Shown here: piece by piece, positions 23,993 to 31,876 of the stretch | Numbering within the stretch: the stretch's first letter is position 1 | How the letters are laid out: every line of letters starts with the position of its first letter | From: Streptomyces xylophagus | GTDB taxonomy: Bacteria; Actinomycetota; Actinomycetes; Streptomycetales; Streptomycetaceae | NCBI RefSeq assembly: GCF_000716435.1 | Contig: NZ_JNWO01000005.1 | Coordinates: 62,001 to 126,000, forward strand | DNA: 64,000 bases | Reading direction: 5' to 3' | Notes under the pieces: generated by a model | What the model was told of the DNA's origin: nothing | Seen by the model: the letters and a program-made list of their open reading frames with translations, nothing else | Databases searched by the model: none | Made by a program: the position numbers and the translations under genes

Positions 23993-25183
23993 ATGTCCAC
24001 ACCCGCCACCCACCCCGGGGCGTTCCAGCCCTTGTCGCCGCTCACCGGCCGCCGCGTCAGGGCCGCCGTGGTCGGCGCCGGTGCCATCGGCCGCGGCTCC
24101 CACTTCCCGGCGCTGGCCCGGCTCGCCGAGGAGGGTGAGACCGAGGTCGTCGCGGCCGTTGACATCGATGCCAACTCGGTCGGGTCCTTCTGCGCCGAGG
24201 CCGGGATCCCGCACGCCTACACCGATCTGGAGCAGATGCTCCGGGAACAGCGGCCCGACCTCGTCACCATCTGCACCCCGCCCACCCTGCACCGCGCGCA
24301 GACCGTCGCCGCGCTGCGGGCCGGCGCCTGGGTGTGGTGCGAGAAGCCGCCGGTGCCGAGCCTGGCCGACTTCGACGCCGTGGAGGACGAGGAAGGCCCC
24401 GAAGAAGAGGGAGAGGCCGGCGGGCCGTACGCCTCCATCGTCTTCCAGCATCGCTTCGGCTCCGGCACCCGGCATGTGCGGCGGCTGCTCGCCGAGCGGG
24501 CCATGGGACGGCCGCTCGTGGCGCACTGCCAGACCACCTGGTACCGCGACACCGCTTACTACGCCGTGCCCTGGCGTGGGCGCTGGGCGACGGAGGGCGG
24601 CGGTCCGGCGATGGGACACGGCATCCACCAGATGGACCTGCTGCTCGATCTGCTCGGGCCGTGGAGCGAGGTGAAGGCCATGGCCGGGCGGCTGGTGCAC
24701 GACGTGGAGACCGAGGACGTCTCGACCGCGCTGGTCCGCTTCGAGAACGGCGCGATGGCGACCGTGGTGAACAGCGTGCTGAGCCCCGACGAGGTCAGCC
24801 GTATCCGCATCGACTGCGAGCGCGCCACCGTCGAACTCACCCACCTGTACGGGCACAGCAACGACAACTGGCGCATCACACCCGCCCCGGACGTATTGGG
24901 TGAGGAGGTCGCGGCCTGGCAGGACTTCGGGCCCGACGTGCCGAGTTCGCACCTGGAGCAGCTGCGCGAACTCGTCGTGAGCATGCGGGCCGGCGAACGG
25001 CCGCGCAGCAGCGGCACGGACGGGCGCACCAGCCTGGAGCTGATCACCGCGCTCTACAAGTCGGCGTTCACGGACACGACCGTACGGGCGGGCGAGATCG
25101 GTCCCGGCGACCCCTACTACACGGCGCTGCACGGTGGCGCCCCCGGCTGGGCGCCCGTGGCGCGCGAGGAGGTGTCGGCGTGA
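23993..25183 (+). CDS. Gfo/Idh/MocA-family oxidoreductase (sugar operon gene 1)
   Basis: The 396-residue protein has the NAD-binding start VRAAVVGAGAIGRGSHFPAL, the catalytic Lys motif WCEKPPVPSLADFD, and GHGIHQMDLLLDLLGPW in the C-terminal domain. It would dehydrogenate a sugar or inositol-like compound. ATG 23993 is used; a GGAGGA ends 15 bases before it, rather far, so GTG 23978 cannot be excluded, although it abuts that sequence. It overlaps the PmoA-like gene by 4 bases and heads a three-gene operon. Confidence 0.88.
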   Translation: MSTPATHPGAFQPLSPLTGRRVRAAVVGAGAIGRGSHFPALARLAEEGETEVVAAVDIDANSVGSFCAEAGIPHAYTDLEQMLREQRPDLVTICTPPTLHRAQTVAALRAGAWVWCEKPPVPSLADFDAVEDEEGPEEEGEAGGPYASIVFQHRFGSGTRHVRRLLAERAMGRPLVAHCQTTWYRDTAYYAVPWRGRWATEGGGPAMGHGIHQMDLLLDLLGPWSEVKAMAGRLVHDVETEDVSTALVRFENGAMATVVNSVLSPDEVSRIRIDCERATVELTHLYGHSNDNWRITPAPDVLGEEVAAWQDFGPDVPSSHLEQLRELVVSMRAGERPRSSGTDGRTSLELITALYKSAFTDTTVRAGEIGPGDPYYTALHGGAPGWAPVAREEVSA

Positions 25184-26118
25184 CCGGCCTGCGTATCGTC
25201 CACGCCCACGGCGACCGCATCACGGTGACCGAACCGGCCACCGGCGTCGAGCTGTTCAGCTACGTGTACCGGCCCGAGGCCGCCTGGGAGGCGCCCAAGC
25301 CGTACCTCCACCCGATCAGGACGCTGGCCGGTGACGTCGTCACGGACTACCGGCCCAACGACCACCGCTGGCACAAGGGCCTGCAGTTCACCGCCTCGCA
25401 TCTGTCGGGCGCGAACCTGTGGGGCGGCAACACATACGTTCACGGCGAGGGATATCTCGAACTCCCAGAGCGGGTCGGGTCGATGGCCCATGTCGCCTTC
25501 GACGAGATCGACATCCACGACGACGCGGGCGCCGAACGTCTCGTCATCGCCGAACGGCTGACCTGGCACCCGTACAGCGGCGAACTCTGGGCCGACGAGC
25601 AGCGCCGGATCGAGGTGCACGATGTCGACACGGAGTCCGGTTCGTGGGCGCTGACCTGGACGAGCGCCGTGACGAACCGCCGTGCCGAGCCGCTCCTCTT
25701 CGGTAGCCCGACCACCGCGGGACGCGAGGCGGCGGGCTACACGGGCCTGTTCTGGCGCGGACCCCGTGCTTTCCGCGACGGCCGGATCATCGGCCCCGAC
25801 GGCGAGGGCCCCGAGCTGATGGGCACCCAGGGCCCCTGGCTCGCCGTCTCCGGCGAACACGACGGCACCGACGGCCACGCGACCGTCGTCTTCGCGCACG
25901 CCCCCGAGAACGATCACACCGGCGCCCAGGGCAGCCACCCCGACCACTGGTTCGTACGCAACGAGCCGTTCGCGGGGATCGCTCCCTCCTTCGCCTTCTA
26001 CGACGAACTGGAGGTGGCCCCCGGCGACACGCTCACCCGGCGCTACCGCGTCGTCGTGGCCGACGGAGCCTGGGAGCGGGAGGAGATCGCCAAGTACTTG
26101 GAGGCGCGCCCGTGGTGA
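25180..26118 (+). CDS. PmoA-like (DUF6807) protein (sugar operon gene 2)
   Basis: The 312-residue protein contains PYLHPIRTLAGDVVTDYRPNDHRWHKGLQFT, TSAVTNRRAEPLLFGSPTTAGR and YTGLFWRGPRAF, the conserved beta-rich core of the DUF6807 (PmoA) family, proteins often found with Gfo/Idh/MocA enzymes in sugar loci. His-rich HRWHKG may bind a ligand or metal. There is no signal peptide, so it is cytoplasmic. The GTGA overlap with gene 1 and 7-base overlap with gene 3 show tight coupling. Confidence 0.8.
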   Translation: MTGLRIVHAHGDRITVTEPATGVELFSYVYRPEAAWEAPKPYLHPIRTLAGDVVTDYRPNDHRWHKGLQFTASHLSGANLWGGNTYVHGEGYLELPERVGSMAHVAFDEIDIHDDAGAERLVIAERLTWHPYSGELWADEQRRIEVHDVDTESGSWALTWTSAVTNRRAEPLLFGSPTTAGREAAGYTGLFWRGPRAFRDGRIIGPDGEGPELMGTQGPWLAVSGEHDGTDGHATVVFAHAPENDHTGAQGSHPDHWFVRNEPFAGIAPSFAFYDELEVAPGDTLTRRYRVVVADGAWEREEIAKYLEARPW

Positions 26119-26861
26119 GTGGTTTTTCCGGGCTGCCGGGTGGGGTCGCGGTCTCGCATCTGTCGGTCTACGACTGGCCGGCCGAGGCCGGCGTTGACGA
26201 GGGTGTGTGCGGCGGAACTCCCCATATGCACCTGACCTGTTCGGAGGGGTACGTCGTCACCGGCGGGCGGGGTGCGGTGCAGACGCTCACCATGGCCGAC
26301 ACAATTTCCGGCACGACGTCCGGATACGAGGTCACGCCGCTCGCGGCCGGGACGGTCGCCTGGTTCACGCCGGGGACCATCCACCGGCTCGTCAACGAGG
26401 GCGACCTGCGCATCACCGTCCTCATGCAGAACAGCGGGCTGCCCGAGGCGGGGGACGCGGTGCTCACACTGCCCCCGCAGTACCTCACCGATCCCGAAAC
26501 GTACGCCGCCGTCACCGTGATCCCGGCCGACGCGCCCGAGGCGGAGCAGGAACGCGTCGCCCGAGCCCGGCGCGACCTCGCGCTGGAGGGCTACGAGGCG
26601 CTGCGCTCCGCCGAGGGTCCGGAAGCGCTGACCGCTTTCCATAAGGCCGCCGCCGCGCTGGTACGACCACGGCTCGCGGACTGGCGCGAGCGGTGGGAGC
26701 GGGGCGCGCGGGCCGCCGCCGCGGCCACGGGGGAGCAGCTCGAACGGCTCGAACAGGGGGACTTCTCCCACCTCGCCGATGCTGTTGTACGGGCTGAACA
26801 GCCTTCGGCGTACGGGAAGTTCGGGATGTGCGGGCGGTTGGACGTTTACAAGGGTGCGTGA
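26112..26861 (+). CDS. Cupin-domain protein (sugar operon gene 3)
   Basis: The 249-residue protein has an N-terminal cupin fold: PHMHLTCSEGYVVTGGRGAVQTL (metal-ligand His/Glu) and TVAWFTPGTIHRLVNEGDLRI (motif 2), followed by a helical C-terminal half of about 120 residues rich in Arg and Ala. It could be a sugar isomerase or a dioxygenase-like enzyme. GTG 26112 overlaps the preceding gene by 7 bases. The operon ends here, converging with an HxlR gene. Confidence 0.8.
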   Translation: MVSGFSGLPGGVAVSHLSVYDWPAEAGVDEGVCGGTPHMHLTCSEGYVVTGGRGAVQTLTMADTISGTTSGYEVTPLAAGTVAWFTPGTIHRLVNEGDLRITVLMQNSGLPEAGDAVLTLPPQYLTDPETYAAVTVIPADAPEAEQERVARARRDLALEGYEALRSAEGPEALTAFHKAAAALVRPRLADWRERWERGARAAAAATGEQLERLEQGDFSHLADAVVRAEQPSAYGKFGMCGRLDVYKGA

Positions 26862-26890
26862 CGCGCTTCGTTTCTGATCAGGGTTTTTGA

Positions 26891-27382
26891 TCAGGCGGCC
26901 GTCGGGCCCGTCACTGTCCAGCCGGGGGTCTGCGGGTGGGCCGTCAGGTCCTCGTGGCGGACGGGGTCGCCGCAGGCGGTGCAGGTGACGGCAGGGACCA
27001 GTTCGTTGCCGCAGATGTGCTCGATCACCATGGGGCGGTCGAGCGTGTCCTTCCGAAGATGGCGGTCGCCCCACGCCATGAGGGTCATCAGAACCGGCTC
27101 CAGTTCGAGACCCGCCTCCGTGGGCCGGTACTCGAAGCGCTGCGGGTGCTCGCTGTACGTCCGCCGGGTCAGGATCCCGGCGTCGACGAGGCGGCGCAGC
27201 CGGCTGGCCAGGACGTCGCGCGGGGCGCCGATGTTGCGGACCAACTGGTCGAAGCGGCGGTTGCCCAGGCATACCTCCCGCAGGACGAGCAGGGAGTACT
27301 TCTCGCCGACGAGTGCGAGGGCGTCGGCGATGGAGCAGGGGCGCGGGTCTTTCGGGGCGGGCTTGTTTTTTGGGTCGGCCAT
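26891..27382 (-). CDS. HxlR-family regulator with C-terminal CxxC
   Basis: The 163-residue protein has an HxlR winged helix (residues ~18-100: ALVGEKYSLLVLREV, RNIGAPRDVLASRLRRL, YRPTEAGLEL) plus a C-terminal extension with VTCTACGDPV, which could hold a metal or sense redox state. ATG 27382 is the family start; the open frame to 27421 crosses the operator region. It is divergent from a thiolase gene, with repeated TTTCC-N-ACTCAC sites between them. Confidence 0.88.
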   Translation of the reverse strand: MADPKNKPAPKDPRPCSIADALALVGEKYSLLVLREVCLGNRRFDQLVRNIGAPRDVLASRLRRLVDAGILTRRTYSEHPQRFEYRPTEAGLELEPVLMTLMAWGDRHLRKDTLDRPMVIEHICGNELVPAVTCTACGDPVRHEDLTAHPQTPGWTVTGPTAA

Positions 27383-27408
27383 AGCACCCACTTTAAGGGA
27401 GGGTTTGA

Positions 27409-27453
27409 TTTTCCAACTCACGGGGCTATGGTGAGTTTGGATTTCCTACTCAC
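27409..27453. promoter_or_regulatory. Three half-sites (TTTCCnACTCAC) between HxlR and thiolase genes
   Basis: TTTTCCAACTCAC (27409-27421), the inverted GTGAGTTTGGA (27431-27441) and ATTTCCTACTCAC (27441-27453) are three copies of one half-site, the first two forming an inverted pair with a 9-base gap. They lie in the spacer of the divergent pair, with TATGGT at 27427-27432. They are the probable binding sites of the adjacent HxlR protein, for control of thiolase expression and its own. Confidence 0.6.
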
Positions 27454-27485
27454 TGGTAGTTCTGGCTGTCATGGAGGCCCGCACC

Positions 27486-28670
27486 ATGTCTATAAAAATT
27501 GGGCGTGACGCAGTGATCGTCGAAGCCGTACGCACGCCCGTGGGCAAGGGCAAGCCGAACGGCACCCTCGCTCAGGTCCACCCCGTCGAACTCCTCGCGC
27601 ACACCCTGCGCACCCTCGTCGAACGCACCGGGATCGCCCCGGAGGCCATCGACGACGTCATCGGCGGTACGGTCACCCAGGTCGGTGAGCAGGCCGTCAA
27701 CATCACCCGGCAGGCCGTGCTGTCGGCGGGCTTCCCGGAGTCGGTGCCCGCGACCACGGTGGACCGCCAGTGCGGCTCCTCCCAGCAGGCCGTGCACTTC
27801 GCGGCGCAAGGTGTGATCTCGGGGGCGTACGACCTGGTCGTGGCCTGTGGAGTGGAGTCCATGGGGCGGGTGCCGATGGGGTCGGCCGTGCTGCCCGGCA
27901 CGGACCCATTCGGCCCCGGTGTCGCCGGGCGCTACCCGGAGGGCCTCGTCCCGCAGGGCATCAGCGCCGAACTCATCGCCGCGAAGTGGTCGATGACACG
28001 CGATCAGCTGGACGCCTTCGCGGTCTCCTCGCACCACAAGGCGGCCGCCGCGTGGGACGCGGGTCTGTTCGACGCCCAGGTGGCGCCCCTGGCGGACGCC
28101 TCGCGCGACGAGTGTGTACGGCCCGGCAGCACGACCGAGATCCTCGGCGGCCTGAAGCCCGCCTTCTACGACCCGAGTTATGCCGAGCGCTTCCCGCAGA
28201 TCGAGTGGAACATCACCGCCGGCAACTCCAGCCCCATCAACGACGGTGCCTCCGCCGTCCTCATAACCTCCAGCGAGACCGCGGCCCGTCTCGGCCTGCG
28301 CCCGCTCGCTCGGCTGCACAGCTTCGCCGTGACCGGTTCCGATCCACTCCTCATGCTCACCGGCGTCATCCCGGCCACCGAGAAGGTGCTGCGCCGGGCC
28401 TCGCTCACCCTCGACGACATCGACCTGTTCGAGGTCAACGAGGCGTTCTCCAGTGTCGTTCTGGCCTGGCAGCAGGAGACGGGCGCCGATCTCGCCAAGG
28501 TCAACGTGCACGGCGGGGCCATCGCGATCGGGCATCCGCTCGGCGCGAGCGGTACGCGGCTGACGACCACACTCGTGCACGCGATGCGGGACCGCGGGGC
28601 GCGCTACGGGCTACAGACGATGTGCGAGGCGGGCGGCCTCGCCAACGCGATGATCCTGGAAGCTGTCTGA
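27486..28670 (+). CDS. Acetyl-CoA C-acyltransferase (thiolase)
   Basis: The 394-residue enzyme has the three thiolase signatures: VDRQCGSSQQAVHFA (nucleophilic Cys, ~residue 91), GGAIAIGHPLGASG (His) and MCEAGGLANA (second Cys). It cleaves 3-ketoacyl-CoA in beta-oxidation or, less likely, condenses acetyl-CoA. ATG 27486 follows GGAGG by 8 bases; the upstream ATG 27471 is not favoured. Expression is likely controlled by the divergent HxlR protein. Confidence 0.93.
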   Translation: MSIKIGRDAVIVEAVRTPVGKGKPNGTLAQVHPVELLAHTLRTLVERTGIAPEAIDDVIGGTVTQVGEQAVNITRQAVLSAGFPESVPATTVDRQCGSSQQAVHFAAQGVISGAYDLVVACGVESMGRVPMGSAVLPGTDPFGPGVAGRYPEGLVPQGISAELIAAKWSMTRDQLDAFAVSSHHKAAAAWDAGLFDAQVAPLADASRDECVRPGSTTEILGGLKPAFYDPSYAERFPQIEWNITAGNSSPINDGASAVLITSSETAARLGLRPLARLHSFAVTGSDPLLMLTGVIPATEKVLRRASLTLDDIDLFEVNEAFSSVVLAWQQETGADLAKVNVHGGAIAIGHPLGASGTRLTTTLVHAMRDRGARYGLQTMCEAGGLANAMILEAV

Positions 28671-28713
28671 GCTGTCTCGTTGTTTCCCGTCTGGGTGCTG
28701 CCCGTCCGGTTGT

Positions 28714-29517
28714 TCAGTGGTCCCGCAGGTGGTGGCGCTTGCGCCAGGCCACCACCGCGCCGCCCAGGGCGGGCAGGGCGATGCAGGCCATCGCGATCAG
28801 GAACGCCGGCGAGGTGGGGCTGGAGGCACGGGCGCCAGCGACGACGTACGCGGCGGTGTTCGGGATCGACCCGAGTGCCGTCGCGAGCAGGAACGGCATC
28901 CAGCGCATGCGGGAGACGGCGGCGCAGTAGTTCACGCCCCAGAACGGCAGTCCCGGGAAGAGTCGTGCCGCCATCATCGAGCGGAAGCCGTGCCGGCTGA
29001 GCTGGCCGTCTGCCGCCTTGAGCCATCGACCCCGCAGCAGCGGGCGCAGGGCGTCCTGGCCCAGCACGCGGCCCAGGCCGAAGGAGATCCCGGCGCCGAG
29101 CACCGTGCCCGCCAGCGCCGAGACGGTGCCCAGCTGGGAGCCGAACAGGGCGCCCGCCGCGAGGTTCAGCAGCGGGCGCGGTACGAACGCCACGCTGCAC
29201 AGGCCGTACGCCGCCGCGAACACCAACGCGGCCATGGCGCCGCCGAGTTGGGGCGGCCAGCCGTCGGAGAGCAGCCGCTGCGGATGGAAGAGCAGCACCG
29301 TCGACGCCGCCCCGGCGAGCAGGACGAGGAGCAGCGACAGCCGCGACCACGGCGAGAGCAGGGCTCTCGTGCAGCGCGAGGCGAAGCTGGTCGGGACGTC
29401 GGGCACCAGGGGGGCGACGGGCACGGCCGCGGGTACGGCTACGGCGAGCTCCGTGGCTACGGCCCGGGGAGAGGCCGTGGCGGTGCCCCCAGAACGGGTG
29501 GTGGCATCGGCGAGCAT
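28714..29517 (-). CDS. TVP38/TMEM64-family (SNARE-associated, DedA-like) membrane protein
   Basis: The 267-residue protein has a ~45-residue Ala/Val/Pro-rich N-terminus and then five to six helices with the VTT-domain patterns FVPRPLLNLAAGALFG and GTVLGAGISFGLGRVLG, and RLFPGLPFWGVNYCAAV. DedA and TVP38 proteins are linked to lipid flipping and membrane homeostasis. The start is ATG 29517; the gene is divergent from the alkD-like gene about 50 bases away. Confidence 0.85.
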   Translation of the reverse strand: MLADATTRSGGTATASPRAVATELAVAVPAAVPVAPLVPDVPTSFASRCTRALLSPWSRLSLLLVLLAGAASTVLLFHPQRLLSDGWPPQLGGAMAALVFAAAYGLCSVAFVPRPLLNLAAGALFGSQLGTVSALAGTVLGAGISFGLGRVLGQDALRPLLRGRWLKAADGQLSRHGFRSMMAARLFPGLPFWGVNYCAAVSRMRWMPFLLATALGSIPNTAAYVVAGARASSPTSPAFLIAMACIALPALGGAVVAWRKRHHLRDH

Positions 29518-29567
29518 GTCGGCGACACTAACCGACCTGTGTATGTGATCGCCGTATGGTTCGTCTC

Positions 29568-30290
29568 ATGAGCGTCACAGGTGCGGGCACCCCGGCGGTG
29601 CCCGGCAGCGTTCTCGCCGACACCGTGCTGGAGCGGCTCACCGCTGCGTACGCCGCCGCGGCCGACCCCGAGCGGGCCGCGCCGATGCGGGCGTACATGA
29701 AGGACGTGGCGCCCTTCCTGGGCCTCCCCACACCCCTGCGCCGTGCCCTGTCCCGCACGGTCCTGGAGGGCACGCCCCGCCCGGACGAGGCCGACTGCGT
29801 CGCGATCGCCCTGCGCTGCTGGGAACTGCCGGAGCGCGAGTACCAGTACTTCGCGGTGGACTACCTGCGCCGCCATGTGAAGCGCTGCACGTCCGGCTTC
29901 CTGCCGGTCGCCCGGTACCTCGTATCGACCGTCCCCTGGTGGGACACCGTCGACGCACTCGCCTCCCACGTAGTGGGAGGCCTGGTCGCCGCCGATCCGA
30001 AGCTCAAGGCCGACATGGACGAGTGGATCGTCGACGACGACCTGTGGGTCGCCCGTACGGCCCTGCTCCACCAGCTGACCTACAAGGAGCACACCGACAC
30101 CGAGCGCCTCTTCGCGTACTGCCTGCGCCAGTCCGGACACCCGGACTTCTTCATCCGCAAGGCGATCGGCTGGTGCCTGCGGGAGTACGCCTGGACGGAT
30201 CCGGAGGCGGTACGTGGGTTCCTGGCGAGGGAGAAGGGGCGGTTCGCGCCGCTGTCGGTGCGTGAGGCACTGAAGAACATCGGGGCCTGA
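29568..30290 (+). CDS. DNA alkylation repair (AlkD-like) protein
   Basis: The 240-residue protein is made of HEAT-like helices and carries typical AlkD-family blocks: MKDVAPFLGLPTPLRRAL, YQYFAVDYLRRHVKR, WWDTVDALASHVVGG and FFIRKAIGWCLREYAW. AlkD excises positively charged N3- or N7-alkylpurines. ATG 29568 is chosen since TATGGT at 29555-29560 looks like its -10 element, which would give a leaderless message starting at or next to this ATG; ATG 29556 lies inside that hexamer. Confidence 0.86.
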   Translation: MSVTGAGTPAVPGSVLADTVLERLTAAYAAAADPERAAPMRAYMKDVAPFLGLPTPLRRALSRTVLEGTPRPDEADCVAIALRCWELPEREYQYFAVDYLRRHVKRCTSGFLPVARYLVSTVPWWDTVDALASHVVGGLVAADPKLKADMDEWIVDDDLWVARTALLHQLTYKEHTDTERLFAYCLRQSGHPDFFIRKAIGWCLREYAWTDPEAVRGFLAREKGRFAPLSVREALKNIGA

Positions 30291-30321
30291 AGAACATCGG
30301 GGCTTGAAGAGCGTCGGCACC
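30271..30321 (+). repeat. Three 17-bp tandem units at the end of the alkD-like gene
   Basis: TGAAGAACATCGGGGCC (30271), TGAAGAACATCGGGGCT (30288) and TGAAGAGCGTCGGCACC (30305) are consecutive; a further TGA follows at 30322. The first unit is the last six coding codons region and the stop of the gene falls in unit two. The duplication therefore extends the 3' end into the intergenic space without changing the protein. Confidence 0.85.
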
Positions 30322-30371
30322 TGAACTCCGGTGCCCTCATAAATCATTCGACTCGGGGCAAAGCGTCGGCA

Positions 30372-30497
30372 ATGATCGGCGTCATGTTCCGGTACGCCTT
30401 CCACCTCGCAGCATCCGCGGTCGCGGATGCCCCGAAGGCTGCCGTTCCCGTCCTCGTTCCTGTTCTAGCGGCCGCAGTCGACGGCGCCCGAAGCTGA
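30372..30497 (+). CDS. Possible leader peptide of the tuf3 message (41 codons)
   Basis: ATG 30372 (or ATG 30384) opens a short frame ending at TGA 30495-30497, giving MIGVMFRYAFHLAASAVA followed by an Ala/Val/Pro-rich tail. It lies in the 300-base leader of tuf3, and its stop codon falls inside the 5' arm of a stable stem. There is no strong Shine-Dalgarno sequence, so translation is uncertain. It could be a regulatory peptide or chance in a GC-rich leader. Confidence 0.3.
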   Translation: MIGVMFRYAFHLAASAVADAPKAAVPVLVPVLAAAVDGARS

Positions 30498-30556
30498 CCC
30501 TCTCCGGATCGTCCGGCGGACCCCGCAGGGGGAGGGTCGGCGAGTCCTCGGGGTCC
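30411..30556 (+). promoter_or_regulatory. Structured leader of tuf3 with mutually exclusive stems
   Basis: Three potential stems are visible: GCATCCGC/GCGGATGC (30411-30430, 4-base loop); GACCCTC/GAGGGTC (30496-30502 with 30532-30538, extendable inwards); and GGACCCCG/CGGGGTCC (30518-30525 with 30549-30556). The second and third cannot form together except as a pseudoknot, the geometry of an attenuator or antiterminator. No U-run follows, so Rho-independent termination is not shown. A TAAATC-type -10 lies near 30340. This suggests post-initiation control of the second EF-Tu. Confidence 0.45.
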
Positions 30557-30590
30557 CCGCATCCACCTCACCAGGCTTCGAGGTACCGCC

Positions 30591-31760
30591 ATGTCCAAAA
30601 CGGCATACGTCCGCACGAAACCGCATCTGAACATCGGCACGATGGGCCATGTCGACCACGGCAAGACCACCCTGACCGCCGCCATCACCAAGGTTCTCGC
30701 CGAGCGCGGGGCGTCCACCTTCGTCCCGTTCGACCGTATCGACCGGGCGCCGGAGGAGGCCGCGCGCGGCATCACCATCAACATCGCGCACGTCGAGTAC
30801 GAGACCGACACCCGGCACTACGCCCACGTCGACATGCCCGGCCACGCCGACTACGTCAAGAACATGGTCACCGGGGCCGCGCAGCTCGACGGGGCGATCC
30901 TCGTCGTCTCCGCGCTCGACGGGATCATGCCGCAGACCGCCGAACACGTGCTGCTCGCCCGGCAGGTGGGCGTCGACCACATCGTGGTCGCGCTCAACAA
31001 GGCCGATGCGGGCGACGACGAACTCACCGACCTGGTCGAGTTGGAGGTCCGCGAACTGCTCACCGCGAACGGCTACGGCGGCGACTCCGTACCCGTCGTA
31101 CGGGTGTCCGGCCTCAAGGCCCTTGAGGGGGACCCCCGTTGGGCGGCGTCCATCGACGCGCTGCTCGACGCCGTGGACACGTATGTGCCCATGCCCGAGC
31201 GGTACTTGGACGCGCCGTTCCTGTTGCCGGTCGAGAACGTGCTCACCATCACCGGGCGCGGGACGGTCGTCACCGGTGCGGTCGAGCGCGGCACGGTCCG
31301 GGTGGGCGACCGGGTCGAAGTGCTCGGCGCCGCCGTGGAGTCGGTGGTCACCGGGCTGGAGACCTTCGGCAAGCCCATGGCGGAGGCGCAGGCCGGCGAC
31401 AGCGTGGCGCTGCTGCTGCGCGGGGTGCCGCGTGACGCGGTGCGGCGCGGGCACATCGTCGCGGCGCCCGGCAGCGTCGTGCCCAGCCGGCGGTTCTCGG
31501 CGCAGGTGTATGTCCTGTCGGCGCGTGAAGGTGGTCGTACGACCGCTGTGTCGACGGGGTATCGGCCGCAGTTCTACATCCGTACCGCGGATGTGGTCGG
31601 GGACATCGATCTCGGTGAGGCGGGGGTTGCTCGGCCCGGGGACACCGTCACGATGACGGTTGAGCTGGGGCGGGAGGTGCCGTTGGAGCCGGGGCTCGGG
31701 TTTGCGATCCGTGAGGGTGGGCGGACTGTGGGGGCCGGGACTGTTACGGAGGTTGACTGA
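30591..31760 (+). CDS. tuf3: Divergent elongation factor Tu (EF-Tu3 type)
   Basis: The 389-residue GTPase has all EF-Tu motifs: [15 protein letters not shown] (P-loop), [14 protein letters not shown] (switch), [12 protein letters not shown] and NKAD, then domains 2 and 3 ([25 protein letters not shown]). It delivers aminoacyl-tRNA to the ribosome. It departs from housekeeping EF-Tu (NKAD for NKCD, shorter, changed C-terminal half), as does the tuf3 product of streptomycetes; such genes are reported to respond to the stringent or stress state. It stands alone, without fusA or rps genes, which supports this assignment. GAGG precedes the ATG by 7 bases. Confidence 0.9.
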   Translation: MSKTAYVRTKPHLNIGTMGHVDHGKTTLTAAITKVLAERGASTFVPFDRIDRAPEEAARGITINIAHVEYETDTRHYAHVDMPGHADYVKNMVTGAAQLDGAILVVSALDGIMPQTAEHVLLARQVGVDHIVVALNKADAGDDELTDLVELEVRELLTANGYGGDSVPVVRVSGLKALEGDPRWAASIDALLDAVDTYVPMPERYLDAPFLLPVENVLTITGRGTVVTGAVERGTVRVGDRVEVLGAAVESVVTGLETFGKPMAEAQAGDSVALLLRGVPRDAVRRGHIVAAPGSVVPSRRFSAQVYVLSAREGGRTTAVSTGYRPQFYIRTADVVGDIDLGEAGVARPGDTVTMTVELGREVPLEPGLGFAIREGGRTVGAGTVTEVD

Positions 31761-31825
31761 CGGCTTGGTGGGCTGATGGGGCGTGGGTGGCTGCGGGTCC
31801 GTTGTGGCTGGGCGCGCAGTTCCCC

Positions 31826-31842
31826 GCGCCCCTTTGGGGCGC
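31826..31842. terminator. Stem-loop within a dispersed Streptomyces intergenic element
   Basis: GCGCCCC-TTT-GGGGCGC is a perfect 7-bp stem with a 3-base loop, 66 bases after the tuf3 stop. It forms part of GGCGCGCAGTTCCCCGCGCCCC, cut here at 31811-31832, a phrase I recognise as a common dispersed extragenic element of Streptomyces genomes. It may terminate tuf3 or shield its 3' end. Confidence 0.6.
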
Positions 31843-31876
31843 CTGCCGAGCCCGGTGCTTTCCCGGCACCGGCACA

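Noticed and set aside
31783..31845. Insertion-sequence end
   Set aside because: The hairpin and GGCGCGCAGTTCCCC phrase fit a dispersed extragenic repeat; there is no transposase or target duplication.
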